Assembly: GCA_018398765.1 (NCBI GenBank) | Contig: JAHBMJ010000784.1 | Location: forward strand, 1-42,174 | Length of the DNA: 42,174 nucleotides | Source of the DNA: Chromera velia | Taxonomy: Eukaryota; Sar; Chromeraceae | Direction: 5' to 3' | Shown here: positions 30,575 through 39,007 of the stretch, in pieces | How positions within the stretch are numbered: position 1 is the stretch's first letter | Layout of the letters: the number at the start of each line of letters is the position of its first letter | Made by a program: the position numbers and the translations under genes | The notes under the pieces: model-generated | Seen by the model: the letters and a program-made list of their open reading frames with translations, nothing else | What the model was told of the DNA's origin: nothing | The model's database searches: none

Positions 30575-31578
30575 TCTCTCACTATTTTTTCTGGTCATCC
30601 ATGATCATAGACATCAAAAAGCATATCAAATCATGCCGAAAATGTTAAGAAAAGAAGAGAAGGAAACAGCAAGAAGGATTAAATTTTATGGTTCAAAATT
30701 TTTTGGACGTCAAACCGCTCTCATCGTGGGCAATCGACGTCATGGGGCCATTCACTCGCAGTAAAGACGGCATGCGATATGCGATCACATAGATGGACCT
30801 CACCAGCAGATGGGTTGAGGTGGATGCCGTTCTAGATGCCAAGGCATCGACAATTGCCCAAAGTTTAGTCCACACTATTCTCTACAGATACGGGAGGCCA
30901 ATCAGGCTTCTTTCCGATCAGGGAAGTAACATGCTCACACAAATCACGGAGGTAGTATGTCATTTAGTCGGGACCGATAAAGTAAAGACAACAAGCTATT
31001 ACCCTCAGACTAACGGAAGACTTGAGCGCTTCCACAAAGACATGAAGTTTATGCTCTCTTGCTATATTGACAAGAACCAAAAGAACTGGACAGACTTCCT
31101 TCCTTTTGCTGCCTTCGCTCACAATTCTGCAGTACACACGAGCACAAGAGTTTCCTCGTTCTTTTGTCTCTTTCAATGACAGCCAAACCACCCCTTACGC
31201 TACCTCGTTTCACTAATAGAAGCAGGAGGACCTGTCTTCCCACCCAAGTACGTTGAACTTCTCGCTGAGCTGCGGAATGAATCGAAAGACAGAAGAGAAC
31301 TTTTTGAGGCAGCAGCACAGCAGAGAATGCTCAGACTGTTTCGCATCGATCCAAAGAAAGTACTGGAATATAAAGAAGGCATGTACGTGTGGCTGGAAAA
31401 GCCGCCTACTCAAAAAGGAATCAGCAAAGCACTCGCACCATTGTATGAGGGGCCGTACATGATCACGCAAGTGAGACCGAATCGCACTCTGGTCATCAAA
31501 AAGCTATGGGGCAGCACTCCTAGGTAGAACCCTAGTACCGTGCATGTTTATACTGTAATTGAAGATGATATAGCATAG
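30575..31578 (+). pseudogene. Integrase 3' part, second copy, and Pol C-terminus
   Basis: This repeats the integrase from the SHYFFWSSM segment through the DDE core and the GPY module, then adds 74 nt not present left of the gap. After RTLVIKKLWGSTPR there is a TAG at 31525. In the same frame STVHVYTVIEDDIA then runs to TAG at 31576. HVYTVIED sits where Ty3 integrases have the HVSxL motif that closes Pol, so the true end is probably near 31576. I regard 30575-31504 as the same genomic sequence as 29223-30152 rather than a second element. Confidence 0.8.
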
Positions 31579-31897
31579 GTTCTAATAGGTTCTAACACTG
31601 TTTTTTGCTTTTCTAGACTCGTTAGTATAAGGTTCTTTCAGATTCTTAAAGATTCTTTAAAGAAGAATCAAGTCTACATTGCGTCAAAGTGGTGTCTCCA
31701 TCATTTGGTTCTTACTCTCTAGAGAAACCGCTAGAACCTAGGTTCTAGGAACCTAGATAAAAACCTATAAGAACCATTAAGAACCCCCCCTCTAAAGCTT
31801 CAAAAAGACTAAAAAGCTAATTTAGATGATTAAAATGATCTAAGCAAGCAAGACAGATGCTTACATATGCCAAAATTGACCGTCAAAATCATAAAAC
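31579..31897. other. Non-coding DNA with clustered GGTTCT/AGAACC motifs
   Basis: No gene is seen. The hexamer GGTTCT or its complement AGAACC occurs repeatedly (about 31582, 31591, 31630, 31706, 31734, 31742, 31772 and 31782). This is denser than expected, and the motif recurs on the far side of the antisense ORF. Confidence 0.6.
31730..31755. repeat. 26-bp repeat with perfect 14-bp palindrome, left copy
   Basis: It contains AGAACCTAGGTTCT, which equals its own reverse complement, followed by AGGAACCTA. An identical 26-bp copy lies at 32848-32873. Confidence 0.9.
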
Positions 31898-32722
31898 TCA
31901 GCTGTCAACTCGCTTTTTCTTCTTTTCAAACAGACTTACAAGACGAGCAAGCTCTTCATCTTTCATGAAGACGGTTTCATTCATTTCATGCGCATGCTGA
32001 ATGTAAAAGAACATAGAAGAACGTGGGACGTTATCGACGTAAATTTTTTTAGGCTTCCTGTTTTGGCCTAACTGCCAAAGGAGAGAGAAAGCGCGCATGT
32101 CGGCTAAGTCGGTCGAAGCCTCATCGGACTCAGGATATATATGCACAGCAATCCAGTACAGTTCATCTAGGTCCCTTTCTTCATCTTCGACGTGTGCAAT
32201 CGCTTGCAACCCTGAGGGCTCAAAAGCTTTCTTTTTGTCATTCCATGACAAAATGTTCACCACCTTGGAAACGTACCAACTCAGTTTTCTCTCCAAGCCT
32301 TCACCTTCATCATACTGGCACGCTACGAGTTGTCCCACCATGATAGAATACTCGCCTTTCCGAATCAATGCCTGACTGTAGGACTTCGCACGCACTCTCA
32401 CCCCCCGATCGTTTGACAACTTCTCTTGATACAAGAGAGCACAAACCGCACTCAACCGCACCATACCGCGGTTTAGTACTTTAAAAGAGACAACCCCAGT
32501 CACCCCCCCTTGCTTCTCTTCAGGTGTTGTCACCGCTTGTGCAAAGATAGAAAGGAACTGTTCTTGTGCTGCATCTTCTGTTTGAATCTGCTCCCACAAA
32601 CTTTCGAGTTCTTCTCCCTCTGGTGTGGCATCCAACTTAATGGGGATCTCTACATCTATCACCACCCACTCGTTATCTTCAATGCCCCCCCCCTTTTCCA
32701 ATGTTTTCCCTCTACCTCTCAC
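31898..32722 (-). CDS. Unrecognised 274-codon ORF, antisense to the retroelement
   Basis: I do not recognise this protein. The frame has no interruption, unlike its neighbours. It opens with a charged N-terminus, then EDNEWVVIDVEIPIKLD, a Glu-rich helix (EELESLWEQIQTEDAAQEQF), and a globular-looking core: VSFKVLNRGMVRLSAVCALLY, YSIMVGQLVACQYDEGEGLERKLSW, YVSKVVNILSW, ELYWIAVHIYPESDE, KIYVDNVPRSSMFFYIQHAHE, and a basic tail (EKKKKRVDS). Beta-rich segments such as SWYVSKVVNI with a later YIQHAHE are vaguely like chromatin-reader folds such as BAH, but that is a weak impression. The coding strand is purine-rich like the retroelement's own genes. It is bracketed by two identical 26-bp palindromic repeats, so it could be an inserted element or an antisense accessory gene. 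Start chosen: ATG at 32722. Confidence 0.5.
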   Translation of the reverse strand: MRGRGKTLEKGGGIEDNEWVVIDVEIPIKLDATPEGEELESLWEQIQTEDAAQEQFLSIFAQAVTTPEEKQGGVTGVVSFKVLNRGMVRLSAVCALLYQEKLSNDRGVRVRAKSYSQALIRKGEYSIMVGQLVACQYDEGEGLERKLSWYVSKVVNILSWNDKKKAFEPSGLQAIAHVEDEERDLDELYWIAVHIYPESDEASTDLADMRAFSLLWQLGQNRKPKKIYVDNVPRSSMFFYIQHAHEMNETVFMKDEELARLVSLFEKKKKRVDS

Positions 32723-32847
32723 AATCTTTTTCTAACGTTTTCCAGTCAGATTGGTGGACAAACTTTTGAATATTTTTGTCGTGTTCAATGTTTCATAACT
32801 GGTTTTGGACGGGTTTTTTGGGGTTCTTGGAGGATCAGACTGAAAAG

Positions 32848-32873
32848 GCTAGAACCTAGGTTCTAGGAACCTA
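32848..32873. repeat. 26-bp repeat with perfect 14-bp palindrome, right copy
   Basis: Identical and in the same orientation as 31730-31755. Further AGAACC words follow at about 32874 and 32921. Confidence 0.9.
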
Positions 32874-33073
32874 AGAACCTAGAGGTGGAGACGTATAGTT
32901 TTTAAGCTCGAACCGAGTAAGAACCTTCAATCAATACTCTAAAAGTGTCATTGTTTTGTTTTTTAGAACTTTTTTTGCTTATAAAATAAGTTTAGAGTTT
33001 ATTTTAAATGTGTTAGAGCTTAGATTACTACTACAAAGTCGTTCAACGACCACATCTATATTTCTGTCAGTGA

Positions 33074-33868
33074 GTGCCTCCCCGTAGTCAAAAAGCCGGG
33101 AAGCCAATCAAGCCAAACGATAAACAGACACAGAGTGAAACCGTACTTCAGCAGAGATTACAAGGAAACAAAGAGATTTTCAATACACATGTGAGGAAAG
33201 AAGAACAGAACCACCAACCTGAGAAAAAAGAAGGACAAGAAAGAGACACAAAGAAGAAGATGAGATCGCCTGCAGACGGAGACAACAAAGAACAGGAGGA
33301 TGAGGAAATGGAAACGGAAACTCGACCGCTTCCAGAAAAGGGATTCGATTTCTTCCCTAACAGGAAGCCGTTGAGGGAAGAAGAGACCATTCTCTTTTAC
33401 TATCACTCAGCAGAAGAGTTGCAGATGAAAGAACGAATCAAGGCAAGAATAGAAAACATCAGGACAGTCAAAAGAGAACAGCACTTCACATTGCATTTCT
33501 TGGAAGGAGCACTTGTAAGGAAAGCTCGAGACAGAAAGGGAGACTGGAAAGTAGAAAGAAGAGAACTTACTGGAAACAAACAGGACACACTCATAAACCA
33601 TGACTCTGTAAGAATCGTTCTCAAAGCCATCTACTGGCAAGTAATCGAACAGCAAAGCTCAGCTTCCACACAAAGCGAAAGCGTGTTGCCGTTCAAGCAT
33701 TCCCTCGAGACCGAAAAGAAAAAGACGAGACAGAAGAAGCAAATGGTTGAAAAAGAAAACAGAGACCCAAACAAGAGTGTAATATCGATGTCAGACTACA
33801 ATGCATGTGAAAGACGTCATAGGGAAAAGAGAAAAAGACGGGAAAGTTCAATACTCACTCGTTTATGA
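33074..33868 (+). CDS. Unrecognised charged ORF, probably once fused to a C-terminal chromodomain
   Basis: The frame is open for 264 codons from a GTG at 33074 (reading PPRSQKAGKPIKPND onward); no ATG occurs nearby at the expected start. The first third is Lys/Gln/Glu-rich and probably disordered. The middle has a more regular segment (KGFDFFPNRKPLREEETILFYYH, EELQMKERIKARIENI, HFTLHFLEGALVRKA, HDSVRIVLKAIYWQVIEQQ). At about 33800 the coding sense moves to another frame, where a chromodomain is encoded, so the last 20 or so residues of this frame are probably off-frame. The coding strand has the A-rich composition of the nearby Gag-Pol and lies 1.5 kb beyond its end. It may be an accessory ORF of that element or a fragment of another. 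Confidence 0.45.
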   Translation: MPPRSQKAGKPIKPNDKQTQSETVLQQRLQGNKEIFNTHVRKEEQNHQPEKKEGQERDTKKKMRSPADGDNKEQEDEEMETETRPLPEKGFDFFPNRKPLREEETILFYYHSAEELQMKERIKARIENIRTVKREQHFTLHFLEGALVRKARDRKGDWKVERRELTGNKQDTLINHDSVRIVLKAIYWQVIEQQSSASTQSESVLPFKHSLETEKKKTRQKKQMVEKENRDPNKSVISMSDYNACERRHREKRKRRESSILTRL

Positions 33869-33989
33869 GAGGTACCCGGACGAGTCGTGGTGGACCGATG
33901 GAGAAGACTGCGACTGTCCTGCACTCATTCAAGAATTTGAGGAGGGACCAAAAGTCAAAAGAGGGACGGAAATTATGAAAGTAAAATGA
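33801..33989 (+). pseudogene. Chromodomain, shifted out of frame from the preceding ORF
   Basis: The 62-codon frame reads HVKDVIGKREKDGKVQYSLV, then YERYPDESWWTDGEDCDCPALIQEFEEG. That is the chromodomain pattern: V-x-K/D-I at the start, YxVxYxxYPxxxxxW in the middle, the Cys-Pro-xLIxxFE helix at the end, and aromatic cage candidates Tyr and Trp. Chromodomains at the C-terminus of chromovirus integrases bind methylated histones and guide insertion. Here the domain is not joined to the integrase (which ends near 31576) but to the separate ORF starting at 33074, by an apparent one- or two-base shift near 33800. The stop is TGA at 33987. Confidence 0.75.
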
Positions 33990-34224
33990 AGGAAGCCGGA
34001 CCGAGAACAATTTATGATGATATGAATGATGAAGGAAATGAATGTCTACATGATCCATATATGAATGAAGTGATGATGATGATGATTGAGGGTTAAATCC
34101 TAGATTTAGCGATGTCAAATCCTAAGCCACTAACAAGGCTTTGAGGACAACCCAGAGCACACATTCATAGGGGGGGGGGTGAGGAAGCCTGCATGCCAGT
34201 CGGATTGATTCGCCTCAACTTGCC

Positions 34225-34794
34225 TTATCGACAGAATGGACCGGAATGGACCTTCTTGAGACAGTCGGCTATAGCTTTAGAACCGCTTCTAGGCAGGATT
34301 GTGCACAACAGCAACACCATATCCTTCATTTTTTTCTCATTATCAGAAGTGCCCCTCCCGGTTGCACCTGTAACGCGTTGTGCAATCTGTATTTTTATGT
34401 CAATGGGCGCTTTCTGCTTCGCAATTTCGTATAGTTCTTTTAGCCTGTTCCGTTCCCTTTCTGTGTCCTTACACTCCGTCAGGATATGAACCTCATCTTT
34501 GATCATACGCGAGGGGGACAAACATTTATTGCATAGCCATTCTAGTTAGGTTCTATCTATATCCTCCCTTATGAGAGCCCTGAAAAGCGTACGGAAGCCT
34601 GCAGAGGACTGCAGCAGACTCTTTGGCAGAGGTTCAACACTACACTCTATTATTTCACTTCTCAGACGCCATTTCCTTTCACACAGAAGGTGTATGGCCA
34701 AACGCTGTCTGGTCGGATGGAGTAATACCTCAAGTCGAAATCGAACAGACCCGAAGCCTAGCCCAAAGCATACTGCCACTAACGATAGGATCAA
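34225..34794 (-). pseudogene. Non-LTR retrotransposon C-terminal zinc-finger (zf-RVT type) remnant
   Basis: On the minus strand one frame runs from 34794 to 34225 with a single TAA at 34548-34546. It contains CNKC, ten or so residues, then DEVHILTEC, followed by an Arg/Glu helix (KDTERERNRLKELYEIA). C-x2-C...H-x4-C after an Arg-rich helical stretch is the classic ending of LINE-type reverse transcriptase polyproteins. The stop precedes LEWLCNKC and is again one C-to-T change from Gln. RT and endonuclease domains are absent, as expected for a 5'-truncated or rearranged copy. Its orientation matches the RNase H fragment at 42070-42174, but over 7 kb separates them and I cannot link them. Confidence 0.65.
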
Positions 34795-36584
34795 TTGAGT
34801 GACTAATAGAATTGATCAATAGAGAAAGACCAAACACAGAGCTCCGCCAAATGCCTCTTTGCCGTAACTTCTTGCCAGACCTCGAAAAAAAATTGATCGA
34901 TTGAATCAAAATGAATCAAACCAAAAAACTTGAAAAGCAGTTAAACTGCATAAACATCAAGATCATCTCGAAAGAGAAATTAGGCGTAGAAAACCTCAAA
35001 CCGACAACGATCCATCATTCGAATCAACTATTCATCTATCCATCCACCTATCTATCTAACTATCCATCGATCCACCTATCCATCCATCCATCCATCTATC
35101 CATCCATCCATCCGATCACCCATTCATCCACGCATGCACCTATATATACGAACCCTCCCTGGAGCAGCACCATGTACCGATCGGTGACTGATGAATAAAA
35201 GCAGATAACACAAACCTGCCAGGCGCATATATAACCCACAGCCTCCGATCCTGACGCCTTCGCGGTGAGAAGACGCATGCGTATGCGCATAAAAGGTCCC
35301 CCAGGGGGTGAGTTGGCCACTCACACCACCAAAACCTCCCAGGGAGAGGTAAGGTCGCCGCTCAATCGCTCGTACTGGGCCCCCGCTCCCCAGTATATCA
35401 TCATCATCATCGACCTGCACACACACATACACACACACAAACAAACACACACACATACACACACACACACACACACAAATACCGAACCAAGCCTCGCACC
35501 CAGGCTTATTAAAAAAAAAAATGCTCATACAGACACAAGCAAATTCTCTAAACTCACAAGTGGTTGGCACTTCGGTGAATTTACTCTTTGCATCTGAAAG
35601 GGTGCAAATAGTATGGGCACTCAGCAGAAGGCTGAGTGTGCCACTTCTGCTGAGTGTGCCACGACCCAACGACCACACCCATACGTATTCACCCACCAAC
35701 TAGTCTATGAGAACCTTCTTCACTCACCCGTATCTACTCACTCACCCAATCACCCCTCATTCTTCATTTACCCAATCAACCACCCACTCTTTTGAACGTA
35801 AAAGAAACAAAGACACCAAAAGACAAGAAACAGCAGGAGACGGATAGAGATGGCAGAGAATGGCGGCAAAAGAAAGACAGATAAACCAACGCAGGAGTAA
35901 AGAACGCGCACGTATGTAAGCCGAGCAAAAATCAGAAAGGAGACAGAGGAAACAAAGAAAAAGTTAAAGGAACACGAGAAAGGCAGGATTTTCTCGTTGC
36001 TTTGAAACACTTGAGAAAAAAGCAAAGCACATGGAAAGGTTGTTCATGAAGATGAATAATCAATACATGCGCATGCCGACAAGCATGAAGAGAACGAAGA
36101 GCTATTGGCGTTACATTTGATTTAGTGTGTATGTGGGTGTGTGTTGGTGTTGCATTATGTTGCATGCATGCTAGTATTGCTTTTTAAGGCCTCTTGCATG
36201 ATGTACAGCGAGAATAATCTGCGTGCACACACGTTTGACCACAAAATTTGATCAAAAGCATACGTGTGTGGTTGCATTGGATCAAATAACTGTGGCTAGC
36301 CGGATGGCTTTCTTTTGAAGCATCCTTGCTTGTCAGTCACAACAAACCAAGACCTTAAAAAGAAAGTCGGCGCAGTGAAAACTACTGACTAGACTGTCCA
36401 TCTGGCCTATAGCTTACCCTACAAGCTAGTTTGTACGTGGTATGAATCTCTGTTTGGGAATGTCACATTGTAGCAGATTCAGATTTAGACTGATGTAGCC
36501 TTGTCACATTTCCAGTTTCCAGTTTCCAATTTTCAGGTTTTGAGCTGAACTCTATTGTTGTCGATATGTGTTCTTTCTGAGAAG
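34795..36584. other. Non-coding region with simple repeats
   Basis: No gene is supported. It holds (TCCA)n at about 35030-35123 and (CA)n at about 35417-35478, a direct duplication of GGCTGAGTGTGCCAC-like words near 35630-35660, and otherwise unstructured sequence. Confidence 0.55.
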
Positions 36585-36816
36585 ATGGAGAGAAAGCCTT
36601 TTCCAGTTCGAGTAGGAGGAGGGACAGGTGGAAAAGGGATTGGACTCCGGGTAAGGAGACCTAGGTATGTGCAATTGGTTGACATTTACCGATTGCCCTT
36701 GGGGCTCTCCTTGTTTTGAATCCAAACCAAGTCCCTGAGTCAACTGGTGTCATTCTGCCTGACAGGTCCACTTCTCTAATACACAGGCTGAGCAACTTAA
36801 GCAGATGGACGCGTAA
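36585..36816 (+). CDS. Candidate small spliced ORF at the head of the unknown gene group
   Basis: ATG 36585 opens 22 codons (MERKPFPVRVGGGTGG, then KGIGLR) that end exactly at a good donor, CGG/GTAAGG (36651). A 115-nt interval ends in CTGCCTGACAG (36765). Translation then continues in phase 0 as VHFSNTQAEQLKQMDA to TAA at 36814-36816. The TAA is in the same frame as the next ORF, 18 nt before its ATG. The 36814 stop may therefore be a decayed Gln codon within one longer protein. I recognise no family. Splicing is inferred from the splice-site match and phase only. Confidence 0.4.
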
Positions 36817-36834
36817 GGAGAGGAAGGAGGGCGG

Positions 36835-37548
36835 ATGGTTGTGTCAGTCCAGCCCATCAACGTCTACAAGAACCACACTCGGAGGATGTTCCCGTTTGAC
36901 CTTCAGGATCAGCCCAACCTGTACTATGAGCCCGAGTATGTGAAGGTCTATGCAAGCAATAAGGCTATATCCAACGCCATGGCTAATTTCGCACGGATGA
37001 CCTTCAGCAAAGCGGGAGGCCCTGGTTCAGTGTTCGTGCTCGAGAACGCTGCCAGTTGGGCAGAGCACCAGCAGATCGTGTTGTACAACTGGGATCAGTT
37101 TCGGAAGCTCCTGGCTCTCCGACTTCAGTGTTTGTACACACTGATGGCAGAGTGTGGGTATGATCCAGACTGCCTGAAGAAGGCCTTTCGCAAGATCCTC
37201 TCCCGACTGCCCCCAGACCCTTTCCTTCCCCAGGATGGAGTGGCAGGACACTCCAATGTGCATGTCAGACCTGATCCTCAGGTCTTGATGTATTTAAACC
37301 TGCTGGAGGCTGCTTTGGCGGCCTTGCAGACAGGTGAAGGGTGTCTGGGTGGGCAAGATGGCATCCCAGGTACGGCCAGTCAGCCTGTCGAGATCGAGGG
37401 ATCGGATATCGAGATGTTAGCTGTGCAGCCGTCTGGCAAGAGGCGACGTTCATGTGAAGGAGCGAAGTCAGTGCCTAGCCTAGGTACTCTGGCTCAGCTC
37501 CAACAACAACCGCAGCAACAGAAGCAGCAGCAGCAAACAAAGGATTAG
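36835..37548 (+). CDS. Unrecognised 237-residue protein with C-terminal NLS-like and Gln-rich tail
   Basis: I do not recognise it. The frame is long and clean. The N-terminal half looks globular (VSVQPINVYKNHTRRMFPFD, NLYYEPEYVKVYASNKAIS, ANFARMTFSKAGG, SVFVLENAASWAEHQQIVLYN). A helical part follows (FRKLLALRLQCLYTLMAECGY, CLKKAFRKILSRLPPDP, VLMYLNLLEAALAAL), then an acidic stretch, GKRRRS (possible nuclear localisation signal) and a Gln run. It has no introns, unlike COG2. It ends in two adjacent TAG codons (37546-37551), directly after a Gln-rich tract and in frame with the next ORF, so both may be former CAG codons. A mobile-element or virus-like protein is possible; nothing proves it. Confidence 0.5.
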   Translation: MVVSVQPINVYKNHTRRMFPFDLQDQPNLYYEPEYVKVYASNKAISNAMANFARMTFSKAGGPGSVFVLENAASWAEHQQIVLYNWDQFRKLLALRLQCLYTLMAECGYDPDCLKKAFRKILSRLPPDPFLPQDGVAGHSNVHVRPDPQVLMYLNLLEAALAALQTGEGCLGGQDGIPGTASQPVEIEGSDIEMLAVQPSGKRRRSCEGAKSVPSLGTLAQLQQQPQQQKQQQQTKD

Positions 37549-37557
37549 TAGAAGACC

Positions 37558-37908
37558 ATGAGCAGGAGAGAGGGACTGTCAGTCGCAGATCCTTTTATCA
37601 CCCCGGTGAGGGAGCAGCCTTCGCGGCTGTATGGTCGGGTCTGCGCTGAGCCCCCCGTCCCGCAGGAAGTCGAGTATCTAACGTTGGTGCAGAAAGCCAA
37701 CGATCTGTACACTAACGTGGTTGGTTTCCTCCAAGCCCACGGTCAACCACTGGAGGAAGACTATGTGAAGACCCTTATGATCAGGAATCTCCATCAGTGG
37801 GGGGTCAGGAGGGATACCATCCCCAGTGACGCAGAACTGCAGGAGCTGCTCTTCTGTGCTATCCATCTCCACAAAGATGACAGCGGTGTTGACGGGCAGG
37901 CCGCCTGA
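37558..37908 (+). CDS. Unrecognised 116-residue ORF, in frame with the preceding one
   Basis: The ATG at 37558 is only 9 nt after the double TAG of the previous ORF and in the same frame. The protein has a Pro/Arg N-terminus (SVADPFITPVREQPSRLYG), then a helical segment (VEYLTLVQKANDLYTNVVGFLQAHGQPL, EEDYVKTLMIRNLHQWGVRR, SDAELQELLFCAIHLHKD). No motif is recognised. It may be the C-terminal continuation of the 36835 protein. The frame also stays readable after its TGA (37906) through a run of 13 A at 37964-37976. Confidence 0.4.
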   Translation: MSRREGLSVADPFITPVREQPSRLYGRVCAEPPVPQEVEYLTLVQKANDLYTNVVGFLQAHGQPLEEDYVKTLMIRNLHQWGVRRDTIPSDAELQELLFCAIHLHKDDSGVDGQAA

Positions 37909-38100
37909 ATATTGGGAGTCGTCTCGGTGAAGCAAGTGACTCCCCTGGTCAGTCTCGTTGTTCAAAAAAAAAAAAAGCTAAATCGCTACATCATCAATTT
38001 GATAAGAATGGATTCCTGACAATTTTCTGTGTGTGCTGCAGGTGGGAGAGGGAACAGAAGTAGGGAGGGGGAAGGGTGGGAATTAGATCTATGGGCGCTT

Positions 38101-38895
38101 AAGGTGGAAGCGTCAAGCTCTACAATGTAGAGAAGAATTGAACAGCTACGTGATCTGGCAGATGCTTTGTTTACTCATGCTCCAAAGATCTGGAGAGAGA
38201 GGGATCCGTTGTCGCTAATATTCTTACATCTGGGTGCAATTTGTTCTTTACTGTTGCAGTTATTATATAGACGCGTGTATCTGACTTGTTCTGTATGCCG
38301 TGACGATATGCGTAAGTATAGTTATAAGCTAAATATCGAATTGCCTCTGTCTCGATTTGCAGGTAAAGGGGGTATTAAGATTGTACTGCAATGCCGTGGG
38401 TGTGACGGGAGCCAGAGTGGTGCTTCAGGTGCGTCTCTCTGAAGGTCTTGTCATGTTCAACGGCTGTTGCTTAATGCTGCTGATTCATTGTTTGTTGAGT
38501 GGTGTGAGCGGTAGTTAGAATTCGCTCCTACAAGATTTGCGTTTTACCTCAAATCTGTTTGTGATCGATTGCAAGCATATGGAGTGCCCGTCTGCGCATG
38601 TTCAAATAGTAGAAATGTATTGTATATGATGTTTTCTCCTTTCTTTCATCGTGGTCCTTATATTGGGTGTACTTCTCAATTTATATCTCAAAGGTTGAGA
38701 GGGCATGTGAATGTAGCATTTTCTTTGACTCGTCGGGGTGGGCAACAAGCAATGCATGCTTCTTATCTGTACATCGCTTTTTCGTTTGACTCTTTACATT
38801 TATGGACGTTGATGCCAGTGTGCCATATAGCTGACGCAAATGGATGGACTTCCAGAAAGCTCTTACTGGTAATAGAAGCCTTGGCAATCTTATAG
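38101..38895 (+). pseudogene. Decayed ORF ending in a degenerate GIY-YIG-like nuclease motif
   Basis: The same frame as the ORFs to the left reads RIEQLRDLADALFTHAPKIW, LSRFAGKGGIKIVLQCRGC, then LEFAPTRFAFYLKSVCDRLQ and NVLYMMFSPFFHRGPYIGCT, SQFISQRLRGHVN. The last part resembles GIY-YIG endonucleases: an aromatic VLY strand, a short loop, YIGCT, then an Arg-rich helix with R-L-R-x-H. GIY-YIG domains occur at the C-terminus of Penelope-like retroelements and in homing endonucleases. The frame is broken at 38128 TAG, 38440 TGA, 38512 TAG and ends at 38893. No RT motif is visible. The GIY half is poor, so this is a tentative family call. Confidence 0.4.
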
Positions 38896-38972
38896 CTGCA
38901 GCCCTCTCTGAATATGAAAAGAAATCCTTATTGTTCCATTGGTGATAAATCAATGATTCATGTACCTGTGCA

Positions 38973-39007
38973 GGGTCTTGTCTTGTCTTGTCTTGTCTTG
39001 TCTTGTC
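38973..39007. repeat. (TCTTG)n pentanucleotide repeat, about seven units
   Basis: Seven successive TCTTG units follow CAGGG at about 38973. Confidence 0.95.

Noticed and set aside
30575-31504. Second, tandem integrase gene
   Set aside because: Exact identity to 29223-30152 with edges at the gap indicates an assembly artefact.
36824-36837. AAGGAGG four bases before ATG 36835 looks like a bacterial ribosome binding site
   Set aside because: The surrounding genes are spliced eukaryotic genes and retroelements. The purine run is within a general GA-rich stretch, so this is probably coincidence.
24403-37551. TAA and TAG might be reassigned to Gln (ciliate-type code), since so many fall at Gln positions
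   Set aside because: TGA also interrupts the same frames at Arg-like positions, catalytic Asp residues are lost, and frameshifts are present, so decay explains the data better. COG2 ends naturally at a TAA and its exons use CAA/CAG with no internal TAA or TAG.
37964-37976. Run of 13 A after the 37558 ORF as a retrogene poly-A tail
   Set aside because: No polyadenylation signal or target duplication was found, and the reading frame continues through it. A short homopolymer is not enough evidence.
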